Source: Bacteroidota bacterium (GTDB lineage: Bacteria > Bacteroidota > Ignavibacteria > Kapaibacteriales > UBA2268). Taken from it: DNA of 64,000 bases. Positions 41,571-51,495 of the stretch are shown one piece after another; position 1 is the stretch's first letter; each line of letters opens with the position of its first letter. The notes under the pieces are model-generated. The model was given only the letters and a program-made list of their open reading frames with translations, searched no databases and was not told the DNA's origin. The translations under genes were made by a program, and so were the position numbers. Location: positions 62,001 through 126,000 of the forward strand of contig SCSM01000040.1 of assembly GCA_004322215.1 (NCBI GenBank), read 5' to 3'.

Positions 41571-41572
41571 GT

Positions 41573-43747
41573 TTATCTAATCAAAATCATTTTATTCGAT
41601 ATTATCTGTCCTTCAAATTGAATCCGATACATATACACACCGTTTGGTGTTTCGCTTCCCGTGTCTGTCCTGCCGTCCCATGTAGCTGTGTGCTTGCCCG
41701 CATCATTTGTGCCTGAATACAAATCCCTCAGCAACTGCCCATGTGTATCATAAATTTTGATTGTAACATTCCCTGTTTTCGGCAGAGTGTATTCAATATT
41801 TGTTGTGTATTGAAATGGATTTGGAAAAGTTTTATTGAGTGTTAATTCCTTAGCAACCGGCTTCTGCTCCGACTCCACATCAAGTATGACACCCCCTTCA
41901 CGAAAGACAGCGAGACCACCGTAATGGGTACCTATCCATTTATTATCTGATTCATCAATACTTATAATTCTCACATAATTTTCAGGTAACCCGGAATTAT
42001 TTATGTTAAAAACTGTCCAATTTATTCCATCAAATTTAGCAAGTCCTCCCCCCCAATATGTACCAATCCATTTAATTCCCTTATCATCTATTGCTATTGC
42101 CCAAACATCATTATATGGCAGCGCTGAATTTGATGTATCGTAAATAATCCAATTTGTTCCATCAAACTTAGCAAGCCCTTTTCCTGTTCCTATCCATTTG
42201 TTCTCTTGCTCATCTATTACTATAATATTAACCCAATCAGATGGAAGTTCAGAATTTGATGAATTGTAAACAGTCCAATTTGTTCCATCAAATTTCGCTA
42301 ATCCCCACCAATTAGAACCAATCCATTTGTTTCCTTCTTTATCTATCGCTATCGTATTAATTCGATTATTTGGTAAACCTGAATTTGAATGATTGTAAAC
42401 AATCCAATTAACTCCATCAAACATAGCAAGCCCCCCACCTTCTGTCCCAATCCATTTGTTTCCCTGTTTATCTATAACAATAACTTGAACCCAATTATGT
42501 GGTAAACCGTTATTTGAATTTTTGTAAACAGTCCAATTCACTCCATCAAACTTAGCAAGTCCTCCCCAATATGTCCCGATCCATTTGTTTCCCTGTTCAT
42601 CTATAGCAATTGCATCAACAAGATCAGCTGGTAGGTCTGAATTTGATTCGTCATAAACAGTCCAATTTATTCCATTAAACTTAGCAATCCCACCTCCTTC
42701 AGTTCCAACCCATTTGTTACTTTGTTCATCTATCGCTATTGCATGAATTATATTAGACCCCAAACCTGAATTCGATGTATTAATAGTTGCAAAGTTTGTA
42801 CCATTAAACTTAGCAAGTCCTCGATAGTACGTTCCAATCCAATTATTTCCCTTTTCATCAATCGTAATTGCTGTAATCCAATTACCTGGTAAACCCGAAT
42901 AAGATGTATTGTAAACAGTCCAATTAATTCCATCAAATTTCGCAAGTCCTCTCCTAGTCCCTATCCATTTGTTTCCTTGTTCATCAATCTCTAAAGCTTC
43001 TATAAGATTATATGGTAATCCTGAATTTGATGTGTCATAGATAGTCCAATTTGTGTCATCAAACATAGCTAATCCACCATGTAAACCAATCCATTTATTT
43101 CCATTGTTATCAATTTCAAGCTTATAAATACTATTACTAGGAATACCAGAATTTGATTCGTTATAAACTGTCCAATTTACTCCATCAAATTTAGCAATTC
43201 CACTACCATCTGTCCCAATCCATTTATTCCCTTGTTCATCTATATCTATAGTTCGTATCCAATTATATGGCAAACCTGAATTAGAAACATTATAGACTGT
43301 CCAATTTACTCCATCAAATTCAACAAGTCCTCTACCATCTGTGCCAATCCATTTATTCCCCTTACTATCAATAACTATATCCATAATCCTATTATATGGC
43401 AAACCTGAATTTGATGTGTCGTAAATAATCCAATTATAACCATCAAATTTTGCAAGACCTCCTTTTTCTGTCCCAATCCATTTGTTACCCTGACTATCTA
43501 TTGCTATAACATTTACCCGATTATATGGAAGACCTGAATTAGACATGTTATAAAAGGTTTTTTCTTCTGTAATCATATTAATTTTCACAAGTCCACCACT
43601 TGTTCCAACCCATATATAATCACCTTCAACAGCAAGTGAAATTATCCACTTCCCACATGTATAATTCACCCATTCGGGATTTTGCGATTTGACATTTGAT
43701 ATGATAAAAATAAAAGCAAGAAATGAAGTCAGGTACACATGTTTCAT
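41573..43747 (-). CDS. Secreted Reg_prop propeller paralog (about 14 repeats) with T9SS CTD
   Basis: Same repeat unit and CTD. Confidence 0.9.
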   Translation of the reverse strand: MKHVYLTSFLAFIFIISNVKSQNPEWVNYTCGKWIISLAVEGDYIWVGTSGGLVKINMITEEKTFYNMSNSGLPYNRVNVIAIDSQGNKWIGTEKGGLAKFDGYNWIIYDTSNSGLPYNRIMDIVIDSKGNKWIGTDGRGLVEFDGVNWTVYNVSNSGLPYNWIRTIDIDEQGNKWIGTDGSGIAKFDGVNWTVYNESNSGIPSNSIYKLEIDNNGNKWIGLHGGLAMFDDTNWTIYDTSNSGLPYNLIEALEIDEQGNKWIGTRRGLAKFDGINWTVYNTSYSGLPGNWITAITIDEKGNNWIGTYYRGLAKFNGTNFATINTSNSGLGSNIIHAIAIDEQSNKWVGTEGGGIAKFNGINWTVYDESNSDLPADLVDAIAIDEQGNKWIGTYWGGLAKFDGVNWTVYKNSNNGLPHNWVQVIVIDKQGNKWIGTEGGGLAMFDGVNWIVYNHSNSGLPNNRINTIAIDKEGNKWIGSNWWGLAKFDGTNWTVYNSSNSELPSDWVNIIVIDEQENKWIGTGKGLAKFDGTNWIIYDTSNSALPYNDVWAIAIDDKGIKWIGTYWGGGLAKFDGINWTVFNINNSGLPENYVRIISIDESDNKWIGTHYGGLAVFREGGVILDVESEQKPVAKELTLNKTFPNPFQYTTNIEYTLPKTGNVTIKIYDTHGQLLRDLYSGTNDAGKHTATWDGRTDTGSETPNGVYMYRIQFEGQIISNKMILIR

Positions 43748-43901
43748 AGCATTACCTTAATATTAATATTTAAATGTTTATTTAAATTATTTTATTTCTT
43801 TCAGAGTTAGCTAAGTAACTTCTTAGCACACCAAACAACCCGACATTCAAAATTCAACATTTCTTTTCCACTCAACACACAAAACACAACACACAACACA
43901 A

Positions 43902-45524
43902 TTATCTCACCACAACCATCTTCCCAATTATCGCCTGTCCTTCAAATTGAATCCGATACATATAAACACCGCTCGGTGCTTCGCTTCCCGTATCTGTCCT
44001 GCCATCCCATGTGGCTATGTGCATCCCCGCATCAATTGAACCAGAATACAAATCCCTCAGCAACTGCTCCTGCATATCATAAATTTTGATAGTTATATTT
44101 CCAGCATTTGGCAATGTATATTCAATGTTTGATGTGTATTGAAATGGATTTGGAAAATTATAAGTTAGTGGTTTTTCCGGCGAAGTTTTTTCCACAGAGC
44201 TTGGTTCTTTATATTCATAAGCACCAATGTCCCAGCCAGCTCCCTGAGGGCGTGAAATAGCATCTTTGTCTGTAGTAAAAATGCTATTTAAACTAAGTCC
44301 ATTATTCACTGCATTTGCAGTGTATTTAAGATGCAAATCATATTCTGCAGAATTAACGAAAGGGTCTTCCGACTCCGTAACCTGGTTTGGCTCACCTGTC
44401 GGTATGTTCATTCCGGTATTTTCAAAATAGTCATTATTCGATGCAGATGTAAAATTATAATGGTGGTTTCCAAATGGGCATTTTACCCAAATATTATTTT
44501 TTATTTCAAGGTTTGTTGCTCCTGTGAAGTCACATCTTATATGAGAGCCGTAGCCCCCAAGATTATAAAACGTATTATTGTAAACATACATATCTGAAAC
44601 ATTGACTGATGCGGCATGCCAAAAAATTGCCGAAGCATTGGCGTAAATTCCCGGTTCGGTGGAATAAAATACATTATTGTAAATCCTGCTTTGCGAGTGT
44701 GTGCCTTTGCCAAGATAAGATATAGGTCCCTGCCCGTAAATATTCCTGAAAGTATTATTTCTGATTATAATAAATGAATCTGTCGCCGAATATCCTATTT
44801 GTATACCCTGTCCATGTATGCCGGGATATGCTATTCCGACTCCCCCAGTTTCACTGAGAACATTGTTTTCATACAGCATACCGTAATCAGAATAACTTGT
44901 CCCGATACTGCTTCCGATTGTTATGCCGTTTCTCGGAATTTCATGAATCCAGCAATAAGCAACATAAAATCCTTTTTGTCCGAAATTATAATAGATACCA
45001 TCTGTACCTAAGCTTCCGTAGTCGAATCCCGGTCCTTTTAATTCAAGGTGTGAAAGATGATAAGGTCCCGTGCCATTAGAAAGCATTACAACATTCAGAG
45101 ACGTTGTTACATTTATCTTTATACCATGTCCTGAAGTATCTGAGCCAGTAACTCCGTCAATTTCAACTGAGCCGGTTAAACTTGTAATATTCCCATTGAT
45201 AACTACCTGGTTTGTTGCATAATAATCTTCCCATCCAGGTTCATTCCCATTATCTGAGACATTTGCCTTCTTAATGGTTATCCAACTTGTCCCCGAAGTG
45301 GAAGGAATCGAGATATTCTCGTTAAATGTTCCGCCTGCTACATAATAAGTATCGCCTCTTGTCCAAGTAACTTCACCGAAATTAGTCCAGGCATCAGTCC
45401 AGCTTTCTCCGTTATTGGCTCCAGTCGCTTCTGCTCGGATATAGTGATTAGCAGCAAAAGCCGGCTTAACAAAGAAAAAAACTCCAAAGACAATTACCAA
45501 AATGATTAAATTTTTTGTTTTCAT
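43902..45524 (-). CDS. Secreted right-handed beta-helix protein with T9SS CTD
   Basis: Signal peptide, parallel beta-helix-like N/I repeats, NFPNPFQYTSNIEYTLPNAGNITIKIYD CTD. Confidence 0.85.
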   Translation of the reverse strand: MKTKNLIILVIVFGVFFFVKPAFAANHYIRAEATGANNGESWTDAWTNFGEVTWTRGDTYYVAGGTFNENISIPSTSGTSWITIKKANVSDNGNEPGWEDYYATNQVVINGNITSLTGSVEIDGVTGSDTSGHGIKINVTTSLNVVMLSNGTGPYHLSHLELKGPGFDYGSLGTDGIYYNFGQKGFYVAYCWIHEIPRNGITIGSSIGTSYSDYGMLYENNVLSETGGVGIAYPGIHGQGIQIGYSATDSFIIIRNNTFRNIYGQGPISYLGKGTHSQSRIYNNVFYSTEPGIYANASAIFWHAASVNVSDMYVYNNTFYNLGGYGSHIRCDFTGATNLEIKNNIWVKCPFGNHHYNFTSASNNDYFENTGMNIPTGEPNQVTESEDPFVNSAEYDLHLKYTANAVNNGLSLNSIFTTDKDAISRPQGAGWDIGAYEYKEPSSVEKTSPEKPLTYNFPNPFQYTSNIEYTLPNAGNITIKIYDMQEQLLRDLYSGSIDAGMHIATWDGRTDTGSEAPSGVYMYRIQFEGQAIIGKMVVVR

Positions 45525-45543
45525 TCAATTTATAATTTAAAAT

Positions 45544-45660
45544 TTATTTTATGAGCACCATCTTTCCCGAAATAGTGTGTCCTTCAAATTGAATCCTATA
45601 TATATAGACACCGTTCGGTGCTTCACTTCCCGCATCTGTACTGCCATCCCATATAGCTTT
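45544..45660 (-). pseudogene. Orphan T9SS CTD fragment
   Basis: Minus-strand KAIWDGSTDAGSEAPNGVYIYRIQFEGHTISGKMVLIK* with no N-terminal protein; between two intact genes. Confidence 0.8.
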
Positions 45661-45685
45661 GTTTTTGTCTGGACAAACCAAATTA

Positions 45686-47407
45686 TTAATTGTCAATTAA
45701 TTTTTTCTCAATTTTGATTAAATTGAAATTTGTCTCTTTATCATGAAATAACAGTGAAAAGTTCCAATTAATCTTTTCAGATTTGAAATACCCCTTTTTT
45801 AAGAATTCATTAATTGATGTTGAGTTCTCCAAAATACTATCAGGTAGAATAATATAATAAGAAGATGCTATTAACTTATATCCTCTCTGATATGCGATTT
45901 CGAGTGGTTGAGATTTTTTCAGGGAATCAAATGCCTCTTTATCTATACAAATGCCTAAGCCATTAAATACAGATTGGTAAAAAGAATAAGCTATAATTCC
46001 ATCATCTATTTCAATTAATCCTTTACCTTCGAAATATATATTAACACTATCCTGTAAAATTTTCCTTTTTTCCCATACTGCAGCATATTGATTTTGTTGA
46101 AACCATTTATTTTGATACCTTAAATCAAAGCTGCTTCCCTGATTATTGGCAAATTTATTTGAAATAACAAGTACAATTACAATCAATAAAAAATTTATTA
46201 TTGGTTTGCCAGGTACTTTCTTGCTTAAATAATATGTTATGATAATATTAATCCAAATAATACCTATCGGGAAATACCAGAAACTCTGAAACCAGATATT
46301 AACAAATAGAATATTATACAGCGATTTTCCTATTAAATACAAACCAAAAAAACAAAAAATTTGAATTACAACCGGCAATTCCTTTATTTTTAAATCATAC
46401 TTTTTCCATATTGTCAGAAGAAAACCAATTGAGGTTAGAAATAAAATAAAAACCTGAAGAACTCTATGTGCAGAACCACTCCAATTTATCCAGATATAAA
46501 ATTTCTCGGGATTAATAATACCAATCGGGAAAAAAACGTTTATAAAATGAGCAAAATTAATGAGTGAAAACCCTGACTTATAAGCTCCGCTAACAGGTAT
46601 TAACATTCCTGAATATGATAAATTAAAAATTAAATAAGCTCCTATCAATAAAATTGGAATGATTGAAGCAATTAATGCATTTCGTATAAATTCAGAAATT
46701 TTTCCGGTTTGTATATAAATAAAAATAAAAAATGGAATAAAAATAAAAATATCATCCAATCTTGCCAATGTTAGAAGTGTTAAGCAAAATGATAGAAAAA
46801 TTAATTTCATTTTGGAATTGAAAGAGTCGAATACATCATTTTTTCTAATGAAATAAAGTAATAACAAACTGAACATTATTATGGTAAAAGGTGTTTCCAT
46901 CGAATTAATATAAGACCAGGGAGAATAGTATTTTTGATCTACAAACGAAAAAATGAGATAGTAGAAACCCGGCACGCTACCCAAAACAGATAATCCAATA
47001 TTTCCTGTTATTTTAAACAATACATAAGAAATAATACAAAATCCAATTACTATACATAGTAATGAAATAAGAAATGCAAATTTGATTTGTGATTCCTGGC
47101 TATGTAGATATTTAAAAGAATTTGCAAGAAAGTATTGCCATAATGGGTGAAAACCATTTGTAAGGTGTGAGCTGTCTGATGTATATGTATTTGTTTTTGA
47201 AAATTTATCAGCAACGTTTAAATAATAAAATGAATCTGCTGCAAAAAAAGACATTGCTCCCGCATAAAAACCTTTGTCCTTAATCGTTAAAAAAGGTACA
47301 TAAACAATGAAAAATAATGTAACAATAATTACAATTATTGACTGAAATTTTGTCTTCTTCAATTTTAATCCTTGATATAATAAAATTCCCTGAACCGAAA
47401 AAAACAC
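45686..47407 (-). CDS. Polytopic membrane protein, probable glycosyltransferase (GT-C-like)
   Basis: Many TM helices; ADSFYYLNVADKFSKTNTYTSDSSHLTNGFHPLWQYF early loop. Confidence 0.6.
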   Translation of the reverse strand: MFFSVQGILLYQGLKLKKTKFQSIIVIIVTLFFIVYVPFLTIKDKGFYAGAMSFFAADSFYYLNVADKFSKTNTYTSDSSHLTNGFHPLWQYFLANSFKYLHSQESQIKFAFLISLLCIVIGFCIISYVLFKITGNIGLSVLGSVPGFYYLIFSFVDQKYYSPWSYINSMETPFTIIMFSLLLLYFIRKNDVFDSFNSKMKLIFLSFCLTLLTLARLDDIFIFIPFFIFIYIQTGKISEFIRNALIASIIPILLIGAYLIFNLSYSGMLIPVSGAYKSGFSLINFAHFINVFFPIGIINPEKFYIWINWSGSAHRVLQVFILFLTSIGFLLTIWKKYDLKIKELPVVIQIFCFFGLYLIGKSLYNILFVNIWFQSFWYFPIGIIWINIIITYYLSKKVPGKPIINFLLIVIVLVISNKFANNQGSSFDLRYQNKWFQQNQYAAVWEKRKILQDSVNIYFEGKGLIEIDDGIIAYSFYQSVFNGLGICIDKEAFDSLKKSQPLEIAYQRGYKLIASSYYIILPDSILENSTSINEFLKKGYFKSEKINWNFSLLFHDKETNFNLIKIEKKLIDN

Positions 47408-47515
47408 TAGGATTAATTATTTCAAAATTAATCATATTTGTTCAAAATAATGATAAGTAAATAACGAATTGTTATTCGAATTTTATTAAGATATGGCTCA
47501 CAATCTCTTTCAGGT

Positions 47516-48688
47516 TTATTTAACCACCAACATTTTCCCGGAAATAGTGTGTCCCTCAAATTGAATCCTATACATATAGACACCGTTTGGTGCTTCGCTT
47601 CCCGCATCTGTCCTGCCGTCCCAGGTTGCTATGTGTTTACCGGCGTCAATAGAACCAGAGTACAAATCCCTCACCAACTGACCCTGCTGAGCATAAATTT
47701 TGATAGCAACATTCCCAGCTTTAGGCAAAGTATATTCAATGTTTGATGTGTATTGAAACGGATTTGGAAAATTATCGTATACCTCAAACTTGTTTCTGTT
47801 ATCATCATACTTTACACTCGTAATTGGACCTATATATTCCGTTGAAACAACAACATCATCGAACCATACCGTATCAGTTTGTCCCTGCTCGCCATCCGTC
47901 ATATAAAACAGGAGCCAAAAGAAATTCAGTTTCAGATTAATGTCATTTCGCCATTGAAATCCTTCGAACGGAAGACTGTCAGGTTCAGGATGAAAGCTGT
48001 CCCAAACCCAATAGCCATTAGGGATACCTTCTCCGAGGTGAATAATCTTTTCGTCGTTTATCCAAAGTGCTTGTTCACCGTTGTATGATGAAACCGGATT
48101 GTTTGTTTTCATCATTGTCTCGATGCAGTACCACTCACCCCGCTTGATTTTTGACGGTGGTGTAGGATTAAAATCATTACCCCAATAAGTTCCCACTTGA
48201 GGATTACCCCTCATATGCATCCAATATGAATAGAAATCCCACTCCCAGCGATTACCCATCGGCTCAATCCCGCTCGTGAATCTTTCATTTCCATTCGGCT
48301 TAATCCCTGCTCCACCTTGAGGCCATCTCGTTGGAGGATTATATCCTCCCGTATGAACGAAATGATGAACAGGATGGCATGTTTCGGCAAATTTCACATA
48401 GAAGCGATAATAAAGAGTGTCGTATCCCCGGTCAAACATTTTATAAAGGTGGCCGCCTGTATTCTGACCAATTATCGAAGTCATCATCAATGATTTTTTT
48501 CCTGAACTTGCCGGAGGTATGTCATCGGAAAGTAACATTCCGTTGAGATTTACTGATTCGTTCCAATTCGTTGTTACCTGAGAGAGTGTAGTAGCTTCAA
48601 AATCTTCGCTGAATATTATCGTTTGCTGGCTCGAACAAACAAATACGCTCAAGCACACAAGAATAATTAGACAGTAATAAAACATCAT
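47516..48688 (-). CDS. Secreted polysaccharide-lyase-like (jelly-roll) protein with T9SS CTD
   Basis: IIFSEDFE...YYRFYVKF...GEWYCIETMMKTN...WFDDVVVS; T9SS CTD. Confidence 0.75.
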   Translation of the reverse strand: MMFYYCLIILVCLSVFVCSSQQTIIFSEDFEATTLSQVTTNWNESVNLNGMLLSDDIPPASSGKKSLMMTSIIGQNTGGHLYKMFDRGYDTLYYRFYVKFAETCHPVHHFVHTGGYNPPTRWPQGGAGIKPNGNERFTSGIEPMGNRWEWDFYSYWMHMRGNPQVGTYWGNDFNPTPPSKIKRGEWYCIETMMKTNNPVSSYNGEQALWINDEKIIHLGEGIPNGYWVWDSFHPEPDSLPFEGFQWRNDINLKLNFFWLLFYMTDGEQGQTDTVWFDDVVVSTEYIGPITSVKYDDNRNKFEVYDNFPNPFQYTSNIEYTLPKAGNVAIKIYAQQGQLVRDLYSGSIDAGKHIATWDGRTDAGSEAPNGVYMYRIQFEGHTISGKMLVVK

Positions 48689-48711
48689 AAATTTTCCATC
48701 AGTAAAAAAAT

Positions 48712-51495
48712 TTATTTACACTTAACCATTAATTTCCTTATAATCTCATTCTCGGTTTTCAGAATATAATAATAAATCCCATTCAATAGATTACTGCCAT
48801 CGAAAATAACTACATTTTCACCTGTATCAAATTCGCCATTTACTAATGTTTTAACTTCACAACCGAGAATATCAAATACTTTGAGTGTTATTTTTTGAGG
48901 ACGGGTAAGTCTAAAGCTAATTCTGGTTTCATTGTTGAACGGATTGGGGTAGTTAAATATCATTAAGTTAAAATCATCTGCATCATCAACTCCCGTATTT
49001 TTATTTACTATAATATAATCCGTCACTGTCTTTGTGTCATTATAATTTCCATCCGATACAGTAAGAGTAACAGTAAATGTTCCTGATGTCTCATAAATAT
49101 GAACCGGATTTTGCTCTGTACTGCTGCTGTCGTCACCGAAAGTCCAATACCAGCCCGAGGGTTCACCTGTGGAATTATCAGTGAACTGAACTGAAAGAGG
49201 TGTTATTCCTGATTGTGGTTCAGCCGTGAATGAAGCAAGCAATTTCGGCTTCACAATTATATAATCAGTTTTCTCTACTTCGTTTGAATCATTATTCTTT
49301 TTGATTTTCAGTTTAACTGAATATATTCCTTCTTCAGTATAAGTGTGAACTGGATTTTGTTCTAATGATGTTCCACCATCACCAAACTGCCAAAAATATG
49401 ATGTAGGTCCTCCTGTTGATGAATCTGCGAAATTCACTTCAAGAGGATTCCTTCCGATAATAGGTTCTGCGGAAAATGAAGCCACAAGCGGCTCGGGACC
49501 CAACATATTCTTTGAATTGGGTGTGAAATAAGTCATAAACCGAAATGCTCCCGTTCCGTTCGGATATCGTCCCCACGACACATCATCCAACTGTGCTCCG
49601 AATGTAACCGAATCGAGAAGCTTATTTCCATTCAAATCCGAATCATATAAAAATGCACCTTCTCCATCTCTCGACAACTTGAAAGATGCGTGCAATCCCG
49701 GTGTATCGAGTGTGTCTCCATCGCACCAGATGAGCAAATAACCATTTCCACTAATAGAAACACCAGTCGGAAATCTCCATTTTTTCGGCTCGTTAATATC
49801 ATCCGAAAGATACTTCCCTCCCAAATCAACAGCGACTGCAGATGTATTATAAAGCTCCACCCAATCTGCAAAGCCGCCTTGCGGGTCAGCAATTGCTGTC
49901 TTGTTCGCCGCCATTACTTCATTAATCACTACAGCAGAATTTCCGCTTACAGGCTGAACAGTATAAGTGAAAAACTGATGCTCTGCATGTGAAGGATTAT
50001 AAGCATATACTGTCTGGTTCGATATTGCCTCGAAATAAAATCTAATGTATGTTCCCGGCAACTGCTTCGGTATCGTTGCATCATAAGCACCCGGCTCACC
50101 CTGTACAGATTTCATAATTATTTTCTGAAACGGTTGATTGTTTATGCTGTACCACAAATTCAAGTCCCTTGTGTTTGTTGTATTGGCTTTCACTTTAACA
50201 TCATCTTCCGATTTAGGGTTCTGTGGTGTCAGTTCATAACCTGTTGCAACCGGTAAATCGCTCTGGAACTCACCCAGTGACCATAAATAATTCTCACGGT
50301 TATTTACAAATGATAATATTCCGGGAATTAGTCTTTGTCCGGGACCCATCTGCACCTGTGTATTTGAATTCACATTCTGGTCGAATTGAGTCATATTATA
50401 AAGTTTTCTTGTATCAGCTTCAAGTGATGTCCTGATTAATCCCTGGAAGAACTGCACACGCTTCCTCCAATAGCTCTCATTCATCACCTCTTCGAGCATT
50501 GTCCTGTAATGTGCGATATATCTCTTCTTCCATTCTGCGACTGAAAGCAGTCTTCTCGTTAGAGGACGTCTCTGATCCTGGTCACCGAAATAAATACCAA
50601 GCGACTCAAGCTGCGGTATTGTCATTTGCATCTGGAATGTACCAAGCACCTCATTCAAATCCCAGGGTATTGTATTGAATCTGATGTCAACAGGGTGGTT
50701 GTAGAAATAAAAATTGTGCCCGCTTCCTATGTATGAATCCAAGCTCGATAAAATATTGCAAAATGCAAGGTACCACAATGCCCTGTCAACATCGAGATAT
50801 TTATAAATTTCTGTTTGAAATGTTTGCTGTGGCAGATTATTCAGCTTTTCAATGAATCCAACGAGGTCGCTCCAGTCTGCTTCAGTTTCATTTGTCTTTT
50901 TCTCATAACTTTTTTTATATTGTTGAGTATCAGTGCCGAGCCAGGTCAAATCACCACGCGGGTCGCATTTATAAGAGTTGCCGTCATTAGACAGAAAATT
51001 CTCTTTCAAAAATGTTTTGTTCGGCTGTTGAATATTGAGATACAAAGCCCAATACTCATTGTTGATGTATAGCTTCGCATAATTCGCTTTCACTGCAGGT
51101 AAAAATCTTCGGGCGACATCATACCCGATTTTCTCCCTCACAAACGCAGGGTCGAAGAAACCGTTATTCAAATTCAGTGTCTTGTATCCCAGCAAATTCT
51201 GGTCCTGTTTGTAAGCATCCATCGTGATGTTGAACGGCTTTTTTTCGCTCGGCACATTGAAAGAGGAATTTCCCTTATATCGAATACCCACGCTGTCGTA
51301 TCGTACACCATCGAAAAAGAGTGTACATGGAATATCCTTTTCATCTTTTACGTTCTGCATAAGCAAATCCCGCCAGTTTGGCTGTGAAAATTCAATCCTT
51401 ATTTCAACTATGACTGAATCATTGTACAGGTCTTGTGCGGAAGCACCGAAGTAGTTAAACAAATAAACAAATGCTAATAAAAATAATCTTTTCAT
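48712..51495 (-). CDS. CotH kinase-like protein with lamin-tail, two PKD domains and T9SS CTD
   Basis: CTLFFDGVRYDSVGIRYKGNSSF..., VINEVMAANKTAIADPQGGFADWVELYN (LTD), YFWQFGDGGTS/ WYWTFGDDSSS (PKD). Confidence 0.88.
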   Translation of the reverse strand: MKRLFLLAFVYLFNYFGASAQDLYNDSVIVEIRIEFSQPNWRDLLMQNVKDEKDIPCTLFFDGVRYDSVGIRYKGNSSFNVPSEKKPFNITMDAYKQDQNLLGYKTLNLNNGFFDPAFVREKIGYDVARRFLPAVKANYAKLYINNEYWALYLNIQQPNKTFLKENFLSNDGNSYKCDPRGDLTWLGTDTQQYKKSYEKKTNETEADWSDLVGFIEKLNNLPQQTFQTEIYKYLDVDRALWYLAFCNILSSLDSYIGSGHNFYFYNHPVDIRFNTIPWDLNEVLGTFQMQMTIPQLESLGIYFGDQDQRRPLTRRLLSVAEWKKRYIAHYRTMLEEVMNESYWRKRVQFFQGLIRTSLEADTRKLYNMTQFDQNVNSNTQVQMGPGQRLIPGILSFVNNRENYLWSLGEFQSDLPVATGYELTPQNPKSEDDVKVKANTTNTRDLNLWYSINNQPFQKIIMKSVQGEPGAYDATIPKQLPGTYIRFYFEAISNQTVYAYNPSHAEHQFFTYTVQPVSGNSAVVINEVMAANKTAIADPQGGFADWVELYNTSAVAVDLGGKYLSDDINEPKKWRFPTGVSISGNGYLLIWCDGDTLDTPGLHASFKLSRDGEGAFLYDSDLNGNKLLDSVTFGAQLDDVSWGRYPNGTGAFRFMTYFTPNSKNMLGPEPLVASFSAEPIIGRNPLEVNFADSSTGGPTSYFWQFGDGGTSLEQNPVHTYTEEGIYSVKLKIKKNNDSNEVEKTDYIIVKPKLLASFTAEPQSGITPLSVQFTDNSTGEPSGWYWTFGDDSSSTEQNPVHIYETSGTFTVTLTVSDGNYNDTKTVTDYIIVNKNTGVDDADDFNLMIFNYPNPFNNETRISFRLTRPQKITLKVFDILGCEVKTLVNGEFDTGENVVIFDGSNLLNGIYYYILKTENEIIRKLMVKCK

